Part shown: positions 51,370 through 60,727 of the stretch, in pieces
How the letters are laid out: the number at the start of each line of letters is the position of its first letter
Position numbering within the stretch: position 1 is the first letter of the stretch
Origin: Arthrobacter sp. 35W
Lineage (GTDB): Bacteria > Actinomycetota > Actinomycetes > Actinomycetales > Micrococcaceae
DNA: 64,000 nucleotides
Assembly: GCF_000482545.1 (NCBI RefSeq)
Contig: NZ_KI519455.1
Coordinates: 62,001-126,000 of the forward strand
Direction: 5' to 3'
Notes under the pieces: model-generated
What the model was told of the DNA's origin: nothing
The model's input: only the letters and a program-made list of their open reading frames with translations
Database searches by the model: none
Made by a program: the position numbers and the translations under genes

Positions 51370-52272
51370 CTATTGCAGGGCGTTTCGAACCGCCTTGAGG
51401 ATCTCTTCCGTTCCGGCGGCGGGGTCAAGGACGGTGACAACGACGGCGGACCGGGGTGCGCCGGCCACCGCACCACTGCCTGTCGAACCGGAGGCCGGTG
51501 CTGCGGGCCGGAATCTGGCCGCGAGCGCCCGAAGCTGGACTTCAAGCTTTGCTGATGCCTCCTCGCTGCGCCGGACCGCGCCGGCCGCCGTTTCGGCCTC
51601 GGTTGCGGCCCCAGAGTCCGCCTCCGCGGAACCGCCAGCCTCCTCCGCATCGCCGGCATGGAGGCCTCCGGACCCCCGGGGAGGCTCGGCCGCCTCCGTG
51701 CGCAGCCAGTGGCGCAGGGCGGCGTTGTGGACGGCCACTACCGAGGCAGCGAAGGCCACGGCTTCGGCTCCCCCGGCGTCATCCGAAGCTCCGGCGGGGC
51801 TGGCGCTGCCGGTACCGCCTGCGTTCCCGTCCACACCCGCGGCGGCACCGCCGTCGGCGCCTGGCGCGTGCGCCTGCAGATGGCGGCGGAAGGCACGCTC
51901 ATAGCGGTGTGTCATCACCAGCTCGCGGTCCCGCAGCGCCGGAACCTGGCGGAGCAGTTCGTGCCGGCGCAGGGAGGTGTCCCGATTGCGGACATGGTTG
52001 GAAAACACCAGAAGAGCGGCCTCCACCACGGCAGCCAGAGGGTCTCCGGGGCGGTGGTCCAGCAGCTGCTGCACTTGGGCCAGAATGCGGTCGTGGTCGG
52101 CGAAGACCACATCCTCCTTGGAGCCAAACTTGCGGAAGAAGGTGCTGCGGCTGATCCCCGCGGCGTCAGCCAGCTCCTCCACAGAGGTGGCTTCAAAGCC
52201 CTGCCGGGCCAGCAGCTCTATGGCAGCGGCGACAATCGGACCGGGATCAACGTGTGCGGTGGTGATGGCCAT
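51370..52272 (-). CDS. TetR family transcriptional regulator
   Basis: A 300-residue regulator, longer than most. The helix-turn-helix is 'AAIELLARQGFEATSVEELADAAGISRSTFFRKFGSKEDVVFADHD' near residues 14-59. The C-terminal half is interrupted by Gly/Ala/Glu-rich low-complexity stretches (about residues 138-240). It is immediately upstream of the operator and of the acyl-CoA dehydrogenase/thiolase pair, which it most likely represses. Confidence 0.88.
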   Translation of the reverse strand: MAITTAHVDPGPIVAAAIELLARQGFEATSVEELADAAGISRSTFFRKFGSKEDVVFADHDRILAQVQQLLDHRPGDPLAAVVEAALLVFSNHVRNRDTSLRRHELLRQVPALRDRELVMTHRYERAFRRHLQAHAPGADGGAAAGVDGNAGGTGSASPAGASDDAGGAEAVAFAASVVAVHNAALRHWLRTEAAEPPRGSGGLHAGDAEEAGGSAEADSGAATEAETAAGAVRRSEEASAKLEVQLRALAARFRPAAPASGSTGSGAVAGAPRSAVVVTVLDPAAGTEEILKAVRNALQ

Positions 52273-52350
52273 AGCGGGAAATCTAACACGACCGGCGGAC
52301 CGGCGGCCCCGGCAAACCCCGCCAGCGTACCCAGCAATGGGCCTTCGCGG

Positions 52351-53361
52351 CTACGTGGTGATCGGGAATCCCGTGTGCAGGCTGAGGGTCTGGCCCGGCA
52401 CCAACAACCCCGCAGACCGGTCAATGTAGGCAGGCCAGGGCGGCGTCGTTCCGTCATACTTCGGAACCACCGGCCGATTGGCCTGGTCCAGATCGGAGTA
52501 CGAGAGCCGGAATCGGGCGGCAATCTGGCTAACGTTGTCACCGGGGGCCGTCGCATAGGTCAGCGGGACCCCGCGGTCGTCGACAGTGAAGGCCCCGCGG
52601 GCACCGGGGATGGTCCGGGAGTTGGGCATCAACACCACTTTGGTGCCGGCGGGGATCGGCGCATTGGCCGAAAGCTGCGGGTTGTCGCTGAGCAGTTCGG
52701 TGGTCGTGCGGCGGAATTCGCAGCCCAGACTGTCGATGGAATCGCCATCGACTGTGGTGTAGAAGATCGGCGTCCCCACCGAGTTGTGCACAAGATTTCC
52801 CTTGCCGGCACTGGAATCCACCGGCTTCTTCTGAAGCACGATGGTGGCTCCGATGGCCAGGAATCCCTCGCCAACGGTGGCGTACTTGGGCACCTTGTTG
52901 GCCTCGGCCAGCTATTCCGCACTCATCCCAAAGCGGGCAACGACGCCCGCGAAGCCGTCGTTCAAGGCCACCGTGTAGGTCTGCGGGATTCCCAGGGCAT
53001 CCAGCGGGGCCTCCCCCCTGGCCCCCACAATGGGGCCGGGCGGCGGAATGAGCCGCAGCACGCTCCCCGCGGCCAGTGGAGTGCCGTCCGCGACGGCGTT
53101 GAGCAGTCCGAGCCGCTTGGCCGGAATCTTGAACACCTCGGCAAGGCCAGCCAGAGTATCGCCCTGGACGGTGGTGTAGTAGAGCACATTGCCGAACGAG
53201 TCGGCCACCCGCGCGCCGGTTCCTGCTTCAAACGACGGCGAGGCCGCCGTGGCGGCCGGCGTCGTGGCCGCTTGCGGGAGGGCGGCCTCCGGCACGGCGG
53301 CGCACCCAGAGCCCGCCAAGACCACCATGGCCAATACCGCCGCAGCCGCAGACCTGCGCAT
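52351..53361 (-). pseudogene. LysM-repeat lipoprotein gene interrupted by an in-frame TAG
   Basis: Two open segments in the same frame, 52915-53361 and 52351-52911, are separated only by a TAG at 52912-52914. Together they give 336 residues with a lipoprotein signal (MRRSAAAAVLAMVVLAGSGC) and four LysM-like units: 'YYTTVQGDTLAGLAEVF', 'TYTVALNDGFAGVVARFGMSAE' (the stop lies in this unit, before 'LAEANKVPKY'), 'FYTTVDGDSIDSLGCEF' and 'TYATAPGDNVSQIAARF'. A CAG (Gln) codon would be the usual residue there. LysM units bind peptidoglycan. The gene is probably broken, unless the amber codon is read through or is a sequencing error. Confidence 0.8.
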
Positions 53362-53409
53362 GTTCCCCAATGGTTCCCCAATATTGTCAACGGATGGCGC
53401 AAATGACAT

Positions 53410-53721
53410 CCGGAGTGTTTGAGCGATCCTAGCAGCGCCCGGACGGGGTTCAGCCCAGCGCCGCCTGGACCATGAACGACGTTGGCCACTACTTCGCGGA
53501 TCTTCCCGGACTGCCCAGCATGCGGCAGAGGCCGGCCAAGGTGGGCCCATCCTGCGCCTCCACGATTCCTCACACCTTGCGGCGAATCCGCGGCACGGGG
53601 CAGTTGTCAAAAGTGCCTTGCAATTCTTCAAAGGTTCATTTCAGCCAACCGGCCGGAAATCTCCATGAGATTCCCGGCCGCTCTTGCTGATTAATTACCG
53701 AACGTTGATCCGGGAATTAAA
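53410..53721. other. Intergenic region without a recognisable gene
   Basis: About 310 bases between the LysM gene start and the DUF4234 gene end. It holds the promoter of the LysM gene and a hairpin at 53650-53680; the short open frames in it have no coding character. Confidence 0.6.
53650..53680. terminator. Hairpin after the DUF4234 gene
   Basis: Arms CGGCCGGAAATCTC and GAGATTCCCGGCCG, 13 of 14 paired, 3-base loop, 41 bases past the DUF4234 stop on the minus strand. No T tract follows. Confidence 0.5.
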
Positions 53722-54045
53722 TTATGCCGAAATCAGTTCCGGCTTTGCAGAGATTGCTTCATTAAATTTCATCTGGACGATTGCCGCACCGATGAAGCCC
53801 AGAAGAAGCAGCAGCCAGAACGATGCCTGGCGGCCCATGCCGTTGTTGGTGAACTTCTCGACGCCCACCGAGTACTGCCAGAGCCACCATATGTTTGCTA
53901 TGGGAACGATGAGCCACCACGCTGACGGGATGGCCGCACCGGCCCGGTTCATTTCATTCTTGGTCTTGACTTCCCAGACCAGGAAATAGATGCCGAAAGT
54001 AATGATGGGCAAAAGCAGCGGCGCTGCGGGACTGCGTTGTATCAA
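53722..54045 (-). CDS. DUF4234 domain membrane protein
   Basis: A 107-residue small membrane protein. 'PIITFGIYFLVWEVKTKNEMNRAG' is the DUF4234 signature, followed by 'WWLIVPIANIWWLWQYSVGVEKF' and a second helix 'FWLLLLLGFIGAAIVQ'. TTG 54045 is chosen since a perfect AGGAGG lies 4 bases upstream of it; the longer open frame has no such site. Lower GC than its neighbours. Confidence 0.85.
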   Translation of the reverse strand: MIQRSPAAPLLLPIITFGIYFLVWEVKTKNEMNRAGAAIPSAWWLIVPIANIWWLWQYSVGVEKFTNNGMGRQASFWLLLLLGFIGAAIVQMKFNEAISAKPELISA

Positions 54046-54274
54046 TTTTCCTCCTAGAAGATGTATTTCCAGAAGAAGCGTAGCTGGGAGTGTCAATGAT
54101 TTGTCACAAAGAGGAATTTGATGGAAATGATGAATTTTCACAAATTTTGCTGCTTTTTTACCGGATCTCACTCGGGATGTTTGGTGCGGTCCATGTCGGT
54201 TCACTGGCCTATATTTGAGGGCATGTCCGCGGTATGCGGAGGCACCCCGTGTGAAGGCCCCAGAGGAGACAGCA

Positions 54275-54565
54275 ATGGCAGCACTACCGAGCCCGGAACC
54301 ACTGGACCGCACGTTCACCGCCCCGATACAGAAGGATGGCGCGTTCACAACGTTCGTCATCCTGCCGGGCTCGGACGGCTATCTGGGCACGCGGCGGGCA
54401 GTGAAAATCGGCGGCACTATTGACGGACACCCCTTCAACGCCACGCTGACGTCTTCGGGCACCGGACCACACATGCTCCCGCTCCGAGCCGCCATCTGCA
54501 AGCTCATCGGCCAAGACCAGGCAGGATCCGAGGTCTCCGTCCACCTGCAGGAACGATTCAGCTAG
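54275..54565 (+). CDS. DUF1905 domain protein
   Basis: A 96-residue protein. 'FTAPIQKDGAFTTFVILPGSDGYLGTRRAVKIGGTIDGHPFNATL' and 'HMLPLRAAICKLIG' match the DUF1905 beta-barrel fold. The function is unknown. GAGGAG lies 8 bases before the ATG. Its stop overlaps the convergent RibD-like gene by 4 bases. Confidence 0.82.
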   Translation: MAALPSPEPLDRTFTAPIQKDGAFTTFVILPGSDGYLGTRRAVKIGGTIDGHPFNATLTSSGTGPHMLPLRAAICKLIGQDQAGSEVSVHLQERFS

Positions 54566-55209
54566 CGCCGGGCAAACACCACATGCACCACGCCGTCGGA
54601 CGCGGCGAACTCCACCCGCTCCATCCCCGTCGGGCCGCCGTCAAGGTGGTCAAACAACCGTTCGCCGCTGCCGAGCAGAACGGGCACCAAAGCCACATGC
54701 AGTTCATCCACGAGGGAAGCCCGCAGATACTGCTGGACGGTGGAAACGCCCCCACCCAGCCGCACATCAGCCCCGTTGGCCGCCGTGAAGGCCCGTTCCA
54801 AAACGTCCTCGATGCTGTCGTTGGTGAAGTTGAAGGTCGTCCCGCCCTCCATCACCAAGGGTGGCCGCGGGTAGCGGGTGAGGACGAACACAGGGTGGTG
54901 GTACGGCGGGTTGCCGCCCCACCAGCCCGTCCATTCCTCATCGAGCCAGGGTCCACGGATGGGGCCAAACATGTTCCTCCCCATGATGGTGGCACCAATG
55001 CCCCGGTCTCCCCGCTCCAGAAACTCGTTGTCAATGCCGGTGCTTCCACCGCCGCCGCCGTCGAACATGGCATGGCCCGCCACGGTCTCGAACACCCACT
55101 CATGCAGACGCTCCCCTCCCCTGCCGAGTGGATGCTTCAGATCCTGAAGGGGTCCCGCCGCGTAGCCGTCCAAGGACATGGAGAAGTTGTGGACGCGTAG
55201 TTTCGGCAT
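54562..55209 (-). CDS. Dihydrofolate reductase family protein (RibD C-terminal domain)
   Basis: A 215-residue NADPH-binding protein. 'NFSMSLDGYAAG' opens the fold, 'GATIMGRNMFG' and 'RYPRPPLVMEGGTTFNFTNDSIEDVL' are typical, and 'ADVRLGGGVSTVQQYLRASLVDELHVALVPVLLGSGERLF' is the nucleotide-binding signature. Single-domain members of this group are general reductases. An alpha/beta hydrolase and a second member of the family follow in the same direction upstream. Confidence 0.9.
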   Translation of the reverse strand: MPKLRVHNFSMSLDGYAAGPLQDLKHPLGRGGERLHEWVFETVAGHAMFDGGGGGSTGIDNEFLERGDRGIGATIMGRNMFGPIRGPWLDEEWTGWWGGNPPYHHPVFVLTRYPRPPLVMEGGTTFNFTNDSIEDVLERAFTAANGADVRLGGGVSTVQQYLRASLVDELHVALVPVLLGSGERLFDHLDGGPTGMERVEFAASDGVVHVVFARR

Positions 55210-55239
55210 CGGTGGCCGTCCTTCCCGGGTGGAGGTGCA

Positions 55240-56010
55240 CTAACTGAAAAAGCCGCGAAGAACGGGGGCAAGGACGTTGTCGGCGACGGAATGGTCCTGG
55301 TCCGCAACCACGTCGACCCGCCCGTCCTGGACTGCTGCAGCTACGGCCGTGGCTGCGGCCTGGGCCCAGTCGGGGCTGCTGCCGCCATAGAGCGCCAGCA
55401 CCGGGGCGGCGACCATGGACAAGCGCACCACGGGCGCGGCTCCGTCGGCCGCCAAGGTCAGGTCGTAGGGCAGCGTGTGCGCCAGCGCTGCCAGCGAAGG
55501 CCAGAACGGAGCCTTCTTCATGCCGGGATCAAAGTCGGCACCGGTGTGGCGGATGAACGCCTCCACAGCCTCTCCCCCGCGGCCACTCGCCGCCAGGGTG
55601 CGCACCTTTTCCACGAAGGCCTGCCATGGTTCGCTGCGCCCGCCGGCCGGGAAATACGGCGGTTCGTAGGCGGCGATCCTGGCCACGGGAAGTCCCGCGG
55701 CGGCCGCCTCCAGGGCCAGAATCGCGCCGGAGGAATGGCCGTAGAGGTTCACCGGCGCACCGGCGGCGTCGGCGAGCGCGCGCAGATCGTCAATTTCACG
55801 GTCGACGGCGTAGGCCCGTGCGTCGCTGCTGTCGCCGCGGCCGCGGCGGTCGTAGCGGAAGACCGTGAAGTCCTTGGCCAGCAGGGACGCCAGCCCGGCG
55901 GCGGATTGGCGGTTGTTCAGCGCGCCGCCCACGATGACAAGCGGCGCACCCTTCCCCGCCCGCTCATAGGCAATCGTGGTTCCATCAACGGATTGGACTT
56001 TCTGGACCAT
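55240..56010 (-). CDS. Alpha/beta hydrolase
   Basis: A 256-residue protein of the alpha/beta-hydrolase fold. The nucleophile serine is in 'NLYGHSSGAIL' (G-H-S-S-G), and the catalytic His is likely in 'VVADQDHSVADNVLA'. Ribosome site CAGGAG before the ATG. It lies 30 bases upstream of the RibD-like gene on the same strand and is probably co-transcribed. Substrate unknown. Confidence 0.88.
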   Translation of the reverse strand: MVQKVQSVDGTTIAYERAGKGAPLVIVGGALNNRQSAAGLASLLAKDFTVFRYDRRGRGDSSDARAYAVDREIDDLRALADAAGAPVNLYGHSSGAILALEAAAAGLPVARIAAYEPPYFPAGGRSEPWQAFVEKVRTLAASGRGGEAVEAFIRHTGADFDPGMKKAPFWPSLAALAHTLPYDLTLAADGAAPVVRLSMVAAPVLALYGGSSPDWAQAAATAVAAAVQDGRVDVVADQDHSVADNVLAPVLRGFFS

Positions 56011-56108
56011 GGTGTTCTCCTGGCGCGGCGTGCACTGGCGGCTATTCCCTTCCTACGCCCAAGTCGGCAGGGGTTCAAGGGGGTGGGCGGCGGCTGGTGC
56101 CGCCGCCG

Positions 56109-56669
56109 TCATGGATTGCAGCGGTAGGCCAGGTAAACGACTCCGTTGTCGAACCGGCGCTCGTCCACCAGCTCAAGTGCCAGCTTCACGCCGTCGGGCA
56201 GGAACGGGATGCCGCCGCCCACCACGATGGGTGAGATGAACTGGATGATCTCATCCACCAGCCCTGCCCGGATGGCCTCGGCAGCCAGCGTGGGGCCGCC
56301 GACGCTGATGTCGCCCACGGACGCAGCCTTCAGGGCGGCAACCGCGCCCGCATCAAACTTCTTCTCAAGCCGGGTCCGGGCGGCGGTTACGGTCTCCAGC
56401 GTCGTGGAGTAGACGATCTTGTCGGCATCGTGCCAGATATCGGCGTATTCCTGCATTTCCGCGGGCAGGTCCGTCCGGCCGTGGAAGTCATCCCAGACGG
56501 CCATCACGTCGTACATGCGGCGCCCAAGGAGGTACGTGCCGCAACGGCGTTCCAGTCCATTGATGAAGGCATGGACCTGCCCATCCGGCATGCTCCAGTC
56601 GAAGTTGCCCTCCGCATCGGCCACGTAGCCATCCAGCGAAGTGATGGCGGTGTAGATGAGCTTGGCCAT
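56109..56669 (-). CDS. Dihydrofolate reductase family protein (RibD C-terminal domain)
   Basis: A 186-residue protein. 'AITSLDGYVADAEGNFDWSMPD', 'GTYLLGRRMYDVMAVWDD' and 'DISVGGPTLAAEAIRAGLVDEIIQFISPIVVGGG' follow the family. It is one of two such genes within 2 kb, with an alpha/beta hydrolase between them. The two are only moderately alike, so they are not a recent duplication. Confidence 0.9.
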   Translation of the reverse strand: MAKLIYTAITSLDGYVADAEGNFDWSMPDGQVHAFINGLERRCGTYLLGRRMYDVMAVWDDFHGRTDLPAEMQEYADIWHDADKIVYSTTLETVTAARTRLEKKFDAGAVAALKAASVGDISVGGPTLAAEAIRAGLVDEIIQFISPIVVGGGIPFLPDGVKLALELVDERRFDNGVVYLAYRCNP

Positions 56670-56786
56670 GCCGGACCCCTGTCCACAAAGGGCTGCACCG
56701 TGCAGTTGATTCGACGGTAGACCGGGACGGCCTCCGGTTCAACAGTGCGCACCGTCTTCAGCGGACAGCCGTAGGAGCCTGGGACC

Positions 56787-58382
56787 TCAGGCGGCGCGGA
56801 CCTCGATCTCGCCGGGGTTGGCGCCCTCGCTGCCGAACACGAGGTGGCGGTTAGCCACCTTCTCGGTGAAGAAGCGGTCGTGGCTGACCACCACCACGGC
56901 ACCCGGGAAGTGCAGCAGGGCCCGCTCCATGACCTGGGTGCTGGACATGTCCAGGTGGTTGGTCGGCTCATCGAGCAGCAGCACCGAGGCACCGGAGAGC
57001 AGGCACTGGGCCATGGCGACGCGGGCGCGCTGGCCACCGGAGAGGTTGCCGATCTTTTGCTTCAGGTCCGCTTCGGAGAACTGGAACATCGCCAGGAACC
57101 GGTTGACGGACTTCTTGGTGGCGGTCAGGGCCAGGCTGTCCGGCATCGCATTGACGGCGTGGCTGACCGTGTCCGTTTCGTCCAGCTCCTCCAGCACCTG
57201 GTTGTAGGAGACCATGCCGGCGCCCTTGGCCCAGGCCACCTCGCCGGCGTCGGCCAGCTCATCGCCCGTCAGCACCTTCAGCAGCGTGGACTTGCCACTG
57301 CCGTTGGAGCCCAGCACCACAATCCTGTTGCCGCGGCGGATCTCAAAGCTTAGATCAGAGAACAGCGTCTTCTCGCCATAGGACTTGCCCAGGGATTCCA
57401 CCCGGCAGAGCACATCCTTCACGTGCAGGCCGCTGTAGATCTCCGTGATGATCTGATCCACTGGCCGCGGTGTGCGGGATTTCTTGATCTTGGCCAGCTG
57501 GTTGCCCAGCGTGCGGCTGGCGGCCTTGGCGGCCTCGCGGCGGTCGGCAATGCCCTCGGCCTCAAAGGCCAGCAGCTCCGATTCGTGCTGGAACTGCGCC
57601 TCCAGGGTCTTGAGCCGGAACTGCTTGGCCACCACGTACTCGCCAAAGTTGCCCGGGTACTCGTGCAGGTGGAAGTTCTCCACCTCGATGATCCGGGTGA
57701 CGACGGCGTCCAGGAACTTCCTGTCGTGCGAGACGATGATGGCCGCGCCGCGGAAGTCGCGGAACCAGGTTTCCAGCCATTCGACACCGGCCACGTCCAG
57801 GAAGTTGGTGGGCTCATCCAGCAGCAGGACGTCGGGGCCCTCCAGCAGGATCTTGGCCAGGGCGGCGCGGTTGCGCCAGCCGCCGGAGAGCTTGTCGATC
57901 GGGCAGATGCGGTGCGCCTCATCGAACCCCAGGGTGGTCAGCACCTTGTCGATGCGGCGCGGGTAGTCCCAGCCGTCGAGGCGGTCCATGGCCTCGAACA
58001 GCTCCGACTGGCGGTGGATCAGCCGCTCCAGTTCGGCGCCGTCGCCGGAATCCACGGCAATGGCGGCATCGATGGACGCCAGCTCGGCCTCGATCGCCTT
58101 GATCTCAACAAACACGCCGTCGAGCACTTCGGTGATGGTGTGCTCGCCGTTCAGCTCGGAGAACTGGGAGAAGTACCCGATCCGGGTCCCCAGCTCCACG
58201 GAGACGGTCCCGCCGTCGGCCTCCACCTGGCCCAGGATCAGCTTGAGCATGCTCGATTTGCCGGAGCCGTTCTTGCCGATCAGGCCCACGCGGTCGCCCG
58301 GTTCCAGGCGGAAGAATGCCTCACGCAGGATCTGCGTGTTCTCGAAGCGGACGCTGACGTCGTTCAGCCTGATCAGGCTCAT
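56787..58382 (-). CDS. ABC-F family ATP-binding protein
   Basis: A 531-residue protein with two ABC domains and no membrane part. Walker A sites: 'GKNGSGKSSML' and 'GSNGSGKSTLL'. Signature motifs: 'LSGGWRNRAAL' and 'LSGGQRARVAM'. Walker B: 'VLLLDEPTNFLDVAGVEWLE' and 'VLLLDEPTNHLDMSS'. The linker between domains is about 80 residues and charged, as in ribosome-acting ABC-F proteins. It may be a translation factor or give resistance to ribosome-targeting drugs; sequence alone does not decide. Confidence 0.93.
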   Translation of the reverse strand: MSLIRLNDVSVRFENTQILREAFFRLEPGDRVGLIGKNGSGKSSMLKLILGQVEADGGTVSVELGTRIGYFSQFSELNGEHTITEVLDGVFVEIKAIEAELASIDAAIAVDSGDGAELERLIHRQSELFEAMDRLDGWDYPRRIDKVLTTLGFDEAHRICPIDKLSGGWRNRAALAKILLEGPDVLLLDEPTNFLDVAGVEWLETWFRDFRGAAIIVSHDRKFLDAVVTRIIEVENFHLHEYPGNFGEYVVAKQFRLKTLEAQFQHESELLAFEAEGIADRREAAKAASRTLGNQLAKIKKSRTPRPVDQIITEIYSGLHVKDVLCRVESLGKSYGEKTLFSDLSFEIRRGNRIVVLGSNGSGKSTLLKVLTGDELADAGEVAWAKGAGMVSYNQVLEELDETDTVSHAVNAMPDSLALTATKKSVNRFLAMFQFSEADLKQKIGNLSGGQRARVAMAQCLLSGASVLLLDEPTNHLDMSSTQVMERALLHFPGAVVVVSHDRFFTEKVANRHLVFGSEGANPGEIEVRAA

Positions 58383-58458
58383 GGCGGTGTGACTTTCTTA
58401 GGTGGGAAGGTGGTGCGGCCGCCCAGAATGCTGGCGTCCAGAAGGATCGGTGGCGGTT

Positions 58459-58486
58459 CGACGACGGCGGGCGGCCGCCGTCGTCG
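58459..58486 (-). terminator. Terminator after the methyltransferase gene
   Basis: Perfect 12-base arms (CGACGACGGCGG / CCGCCGTCGTCG) with a GCGG loop, 31 bases after the methyltransferase stop and 77 bases before the ABC-F start on the same strand. Confidence 0.6.
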
Positions 58487-58516
58487 GCCCAGGTTCAGAA
58501 CTACAGGTTCAGCGCC

Positions 58517-59734
58517 TCAGCGCGGGGTGAGCCGCCACAGTGAGGTGGTCTCGGCTGCACGGGCCGCGAACAGCGGATCGCTGCGGTCCGCGGCCTTGCC
58601 GTGCGTCGGCACCGTGTCCATCCGATCGACGATGTCCAGCCCGGCGGCGTCAATGGCCTTGAGCAGCTCGTCCCGGGTCCGCAGGCCCAGGTGTTCGGCC
58701 AGGTCCGAGAGGACCAGCCAGCCCTCCCCGCCCGGTTCCAGGTGGTCGGCGAGCTCGTTCAGGAAGCGCAGCAGCATCCGGCTGCCGGGATCGTAGACGG
58801 CACTGTCCAGCGAAGAATGCGGTGTGGCCGGAATCCACGGCGGATTGCAGATGACCAGCTGCGCGCGCCCCTCGGGGAACATGTCCCCCAGCACGGCCTC
58901 GGCCCGGTCCTCGATGCCGAGGCCGCGGAAGTTGTCCTCGGCGCAGGCGATGGCGCGCGGCTCGTTGTCCGTGGCGATGACGCGCTCGACGCCGCGGCGG
59001 ACCAGCAGCGCCGCGAGCACTCCCGTGCCGGTGCCGATGTCGAAGGCCAGCGGCAGAGACGGCAGCGGGGCTTCGGCGACAAGGTCCACGTACTCGCTGC
59101 GGGTGGGGAAGAAGATGCCGTAGTGCGGGTGGATGCGGTCCTGCAGGGCGTCGACATAGACACCGTTCCGGCGCCATTCATGGGCGCCAATGGCCCCCAC
59201 CAGCTCGTGCAGGGACACCGCCGACGGCTCGGCGACGGCACCGTAGGCCCCCGTGGCGGCGTCGTGGACATCCGGGGCCCGGCGCAGCGGCACCACCGGC
59301 CCGGGGTCCAGCGGAACCAGCACCAGCCCCAGGATGCGGGCACGGTGCGAGCGTGACTGGCGGTGGCGGTAGAACTCATCCGCCATGTCCTTGGCGGGCT
59401 TCTTCTTGCCATTGGCCAGGCGCCGGTCCATGGCGTTGAGGATCTGCCGCGCGTTGTTGAAATCGCCCCGCCACAGCATCGCAATGCCCTGCGACGCCAT
59501 CCGGTTGGCCTCATCGGCGGTGAGGGAATCATCCACCACCTCCACCCGCTTGGGCGCCGGCCGGCCGTTGGCCGAGAGCCAGCGCAGGGTGCGGGTTTCG
59601 CCGTCGTCCGCGGTCCAGCTGACGACGGCGGGATCATCCGCCACTGCTGTGGTGGACGGATTGGCTGCTGGGGCGTTGCTTGTGATGGGAGGTCCGTTCG
59701 GAGATTCCGGGAGGGTGGGGCGGCCCTGGATCAT
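58517..59734 (-). CDS. Class I SAM-dependent methyltransferase (HemK/RsmC-like)
   Basis: A 405-residue protein. The SAM-binding motif I is 'FDIGTGTGVLAALLVRRG' and the catalytic motif IV is 'VICNPPWIPATPH' (NPPW), as in protein-glutamine and rRNA N-methyltransferases. The first 160 residues are a separate domain of unknown role with Arg-rich segments. The target could be a release factor, rRNA or another substrate. ATG 59734 gives the length; there is a Pro/Ser/Asn-rich leader of 35 residues. Confidence 0.85.
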   Translation of the reverse strand: MIQGRPTLPESPNGPPITSNAPAANPSTTAVADDPAVVSWTADDGETRTLRWLSANGRPAPKRVEVVDDSLTADEANRMASQGIAMLWRGDFNNARQILNAMDRRLANGKKKPAKDMADEFYRHRQSRSHRARILGLVLVPLDPGPVVPLRRAPDVHDAATGAYGAVAEPSAVSLHELVGAIGAHEWRRNGVYVDALQDRIHPHYGIFFPTRSEYVDLVAEAPLPSLPLAFDIGTGTGVLAALLVRRGVERVIATDNEPRAIACAEDNFRGLGIEDRAEAVLGDMFPEGRAQLVICNPPWIPATPHSSLDSAVYDPGSRMLLRFLNELADHLEPGGEGWLVLSDLAEHLGLRTRDELLKAIDAAGLDIVDRMDTVPTHGKAADRSDPLFAARAAETTSLWRLTPR

Positions 59735-59803
59735 GTCCAGCCCGCCTTTTCAGGATACAGGGGGCGCCACAGGCGCCGCCCACCGCACCCGGTGATGCCC
59801 GCC

Positions 59804-60406
59804 CTACTTGGCCGTGTCCGGGTCCGAGTCGCCGATGTGGCCCGGTGCCGTGGCGGCGAGGACGCGCTGGACAAAGGCGCAGTACTCATCCATGTAGTGG
59901 CGCAGGAACGTCTCCGTGGCAGGGTCCTTGACCTCGCCGTCATTGCCAAACGCCTCCGGATCGAACCTGACGTACGCCTCGGGCGCGTTGAGCTGGGGTG
60001 CATCAAGGAAGCTCAGCACGCTGCGCATCGATGACTGCATCACGGCCGTGCCGATGCCGCCCGGCGAGGCCCCGACGATGCCCGTGGGCTTTCGGGCAAA
60101 GGAGTTGGTCCCCCACGGCCGCGAGCCCCAGTCGATGGCGTTCTTCAGGGCACCCGGAATCGACCTGTTGTACTCCGGGGAAATGAAGAGCAGACCGTCG
60201 GAGGCTGCGATGGCCTCCTTGAAGGCCAGCCCCACCGGCGGGAAATCGGCGTCGAAGTCGGAGTTGTACAACGGAAGGTTCCCAATCGGGATCTCGGTGA
60301 ACTCCAAATCCTCCGGTGCCACCTTGATCAAGGCCTTGGACAGAATCCGGTTGATCGAGCCACTGGCCAGGCTCCCGACGAAGTATCCGATCTTGTACGT
60401 TGCCAT
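59804..60406 (-). CDS. NADPH-dependent FMN reductase
   Basis: A 200-residue flavodoxin-fold reductase. 'FVGSLASGSINRILSKAL' holds the FMN phosphate loop and 'LLFISPEYNRSIPGALKNAIDWGSRPW' is the conserved dimer/flavin segment. 'GIVGASPGGIGTAVMQSSMRSVLSFL' follows. ATG 60406 has AAGGGAA upstream; the frame continues left without evidence of coding. A 12-base inverted repeat lies 21-51 bases before the start. Confidence 0.92.
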   Translation of the reverse strand: MATYKIGYFVGSLASGSINRILSKALIKVAPEDLEFTEIPIGNLPLYNSDFDADFPPVGLAFKEAIAASDGLLFISPEYNRSIPGALKNAIDWGSRPWGTNSFARKPTGIVGASPGGIGTAVMQSSMRSVLSFLDAPQLNAPEAYVRFDPEAFGNDGEVKDPATETFLRHYMDEYCAFVQRVLAATAPGHIGDSDPDTAK

Positions 60407-60426
60407 GACGAAATTCCCTTCCCGAT

Positions 60427-60457
60427 GGAGACGGTGCAGGATCGATGCACCGTCTCC
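60427..60457. promoter_or_regulatory. 12-base inverted repeat upstream of the FMN reductase gene
   Basis: GGAGACGGTGCA (60427-60438) and its perfect complement (60446-60457) with a 7-base spacer. It lies 21 bases before the reductase start codon. It could be an operator or a leader hairpin. Confidence 0.6.
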
Positions 60458-60727
60458 AAGTTGAGCACAGCACATCAGCGAGGGCCAGAGCCTCGGAGGC
60501 GGGATCTGCGGGTCGTGCAGCGCGGGAAAAACCATCCGCGGCACCAATGAAGCGGGCAATGGTGCCGGCGTCCCCCAAATACAGCGCCGGCACCACCGCA
60601 CGTCTTTCGACGTTGCCCCTACCGTCGCCGGCCATGGCCTCGACGGTTCCCCAAAATGAGAATAATCCAGACGTGAGCCAAAAACAATATGGCCGTCCGG
60701 TTTAGAGCAATAATTCTGCCGTTGGGC
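60458..60727. other. Intergenic region between FMN reductase and TetR genes
   Basis: About 270 bases with no gene seen. The part near the TetR stop (60655-60720) is visibly AT-richer than the surroundings, as expected of a promoter. Confidence 0.55.
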
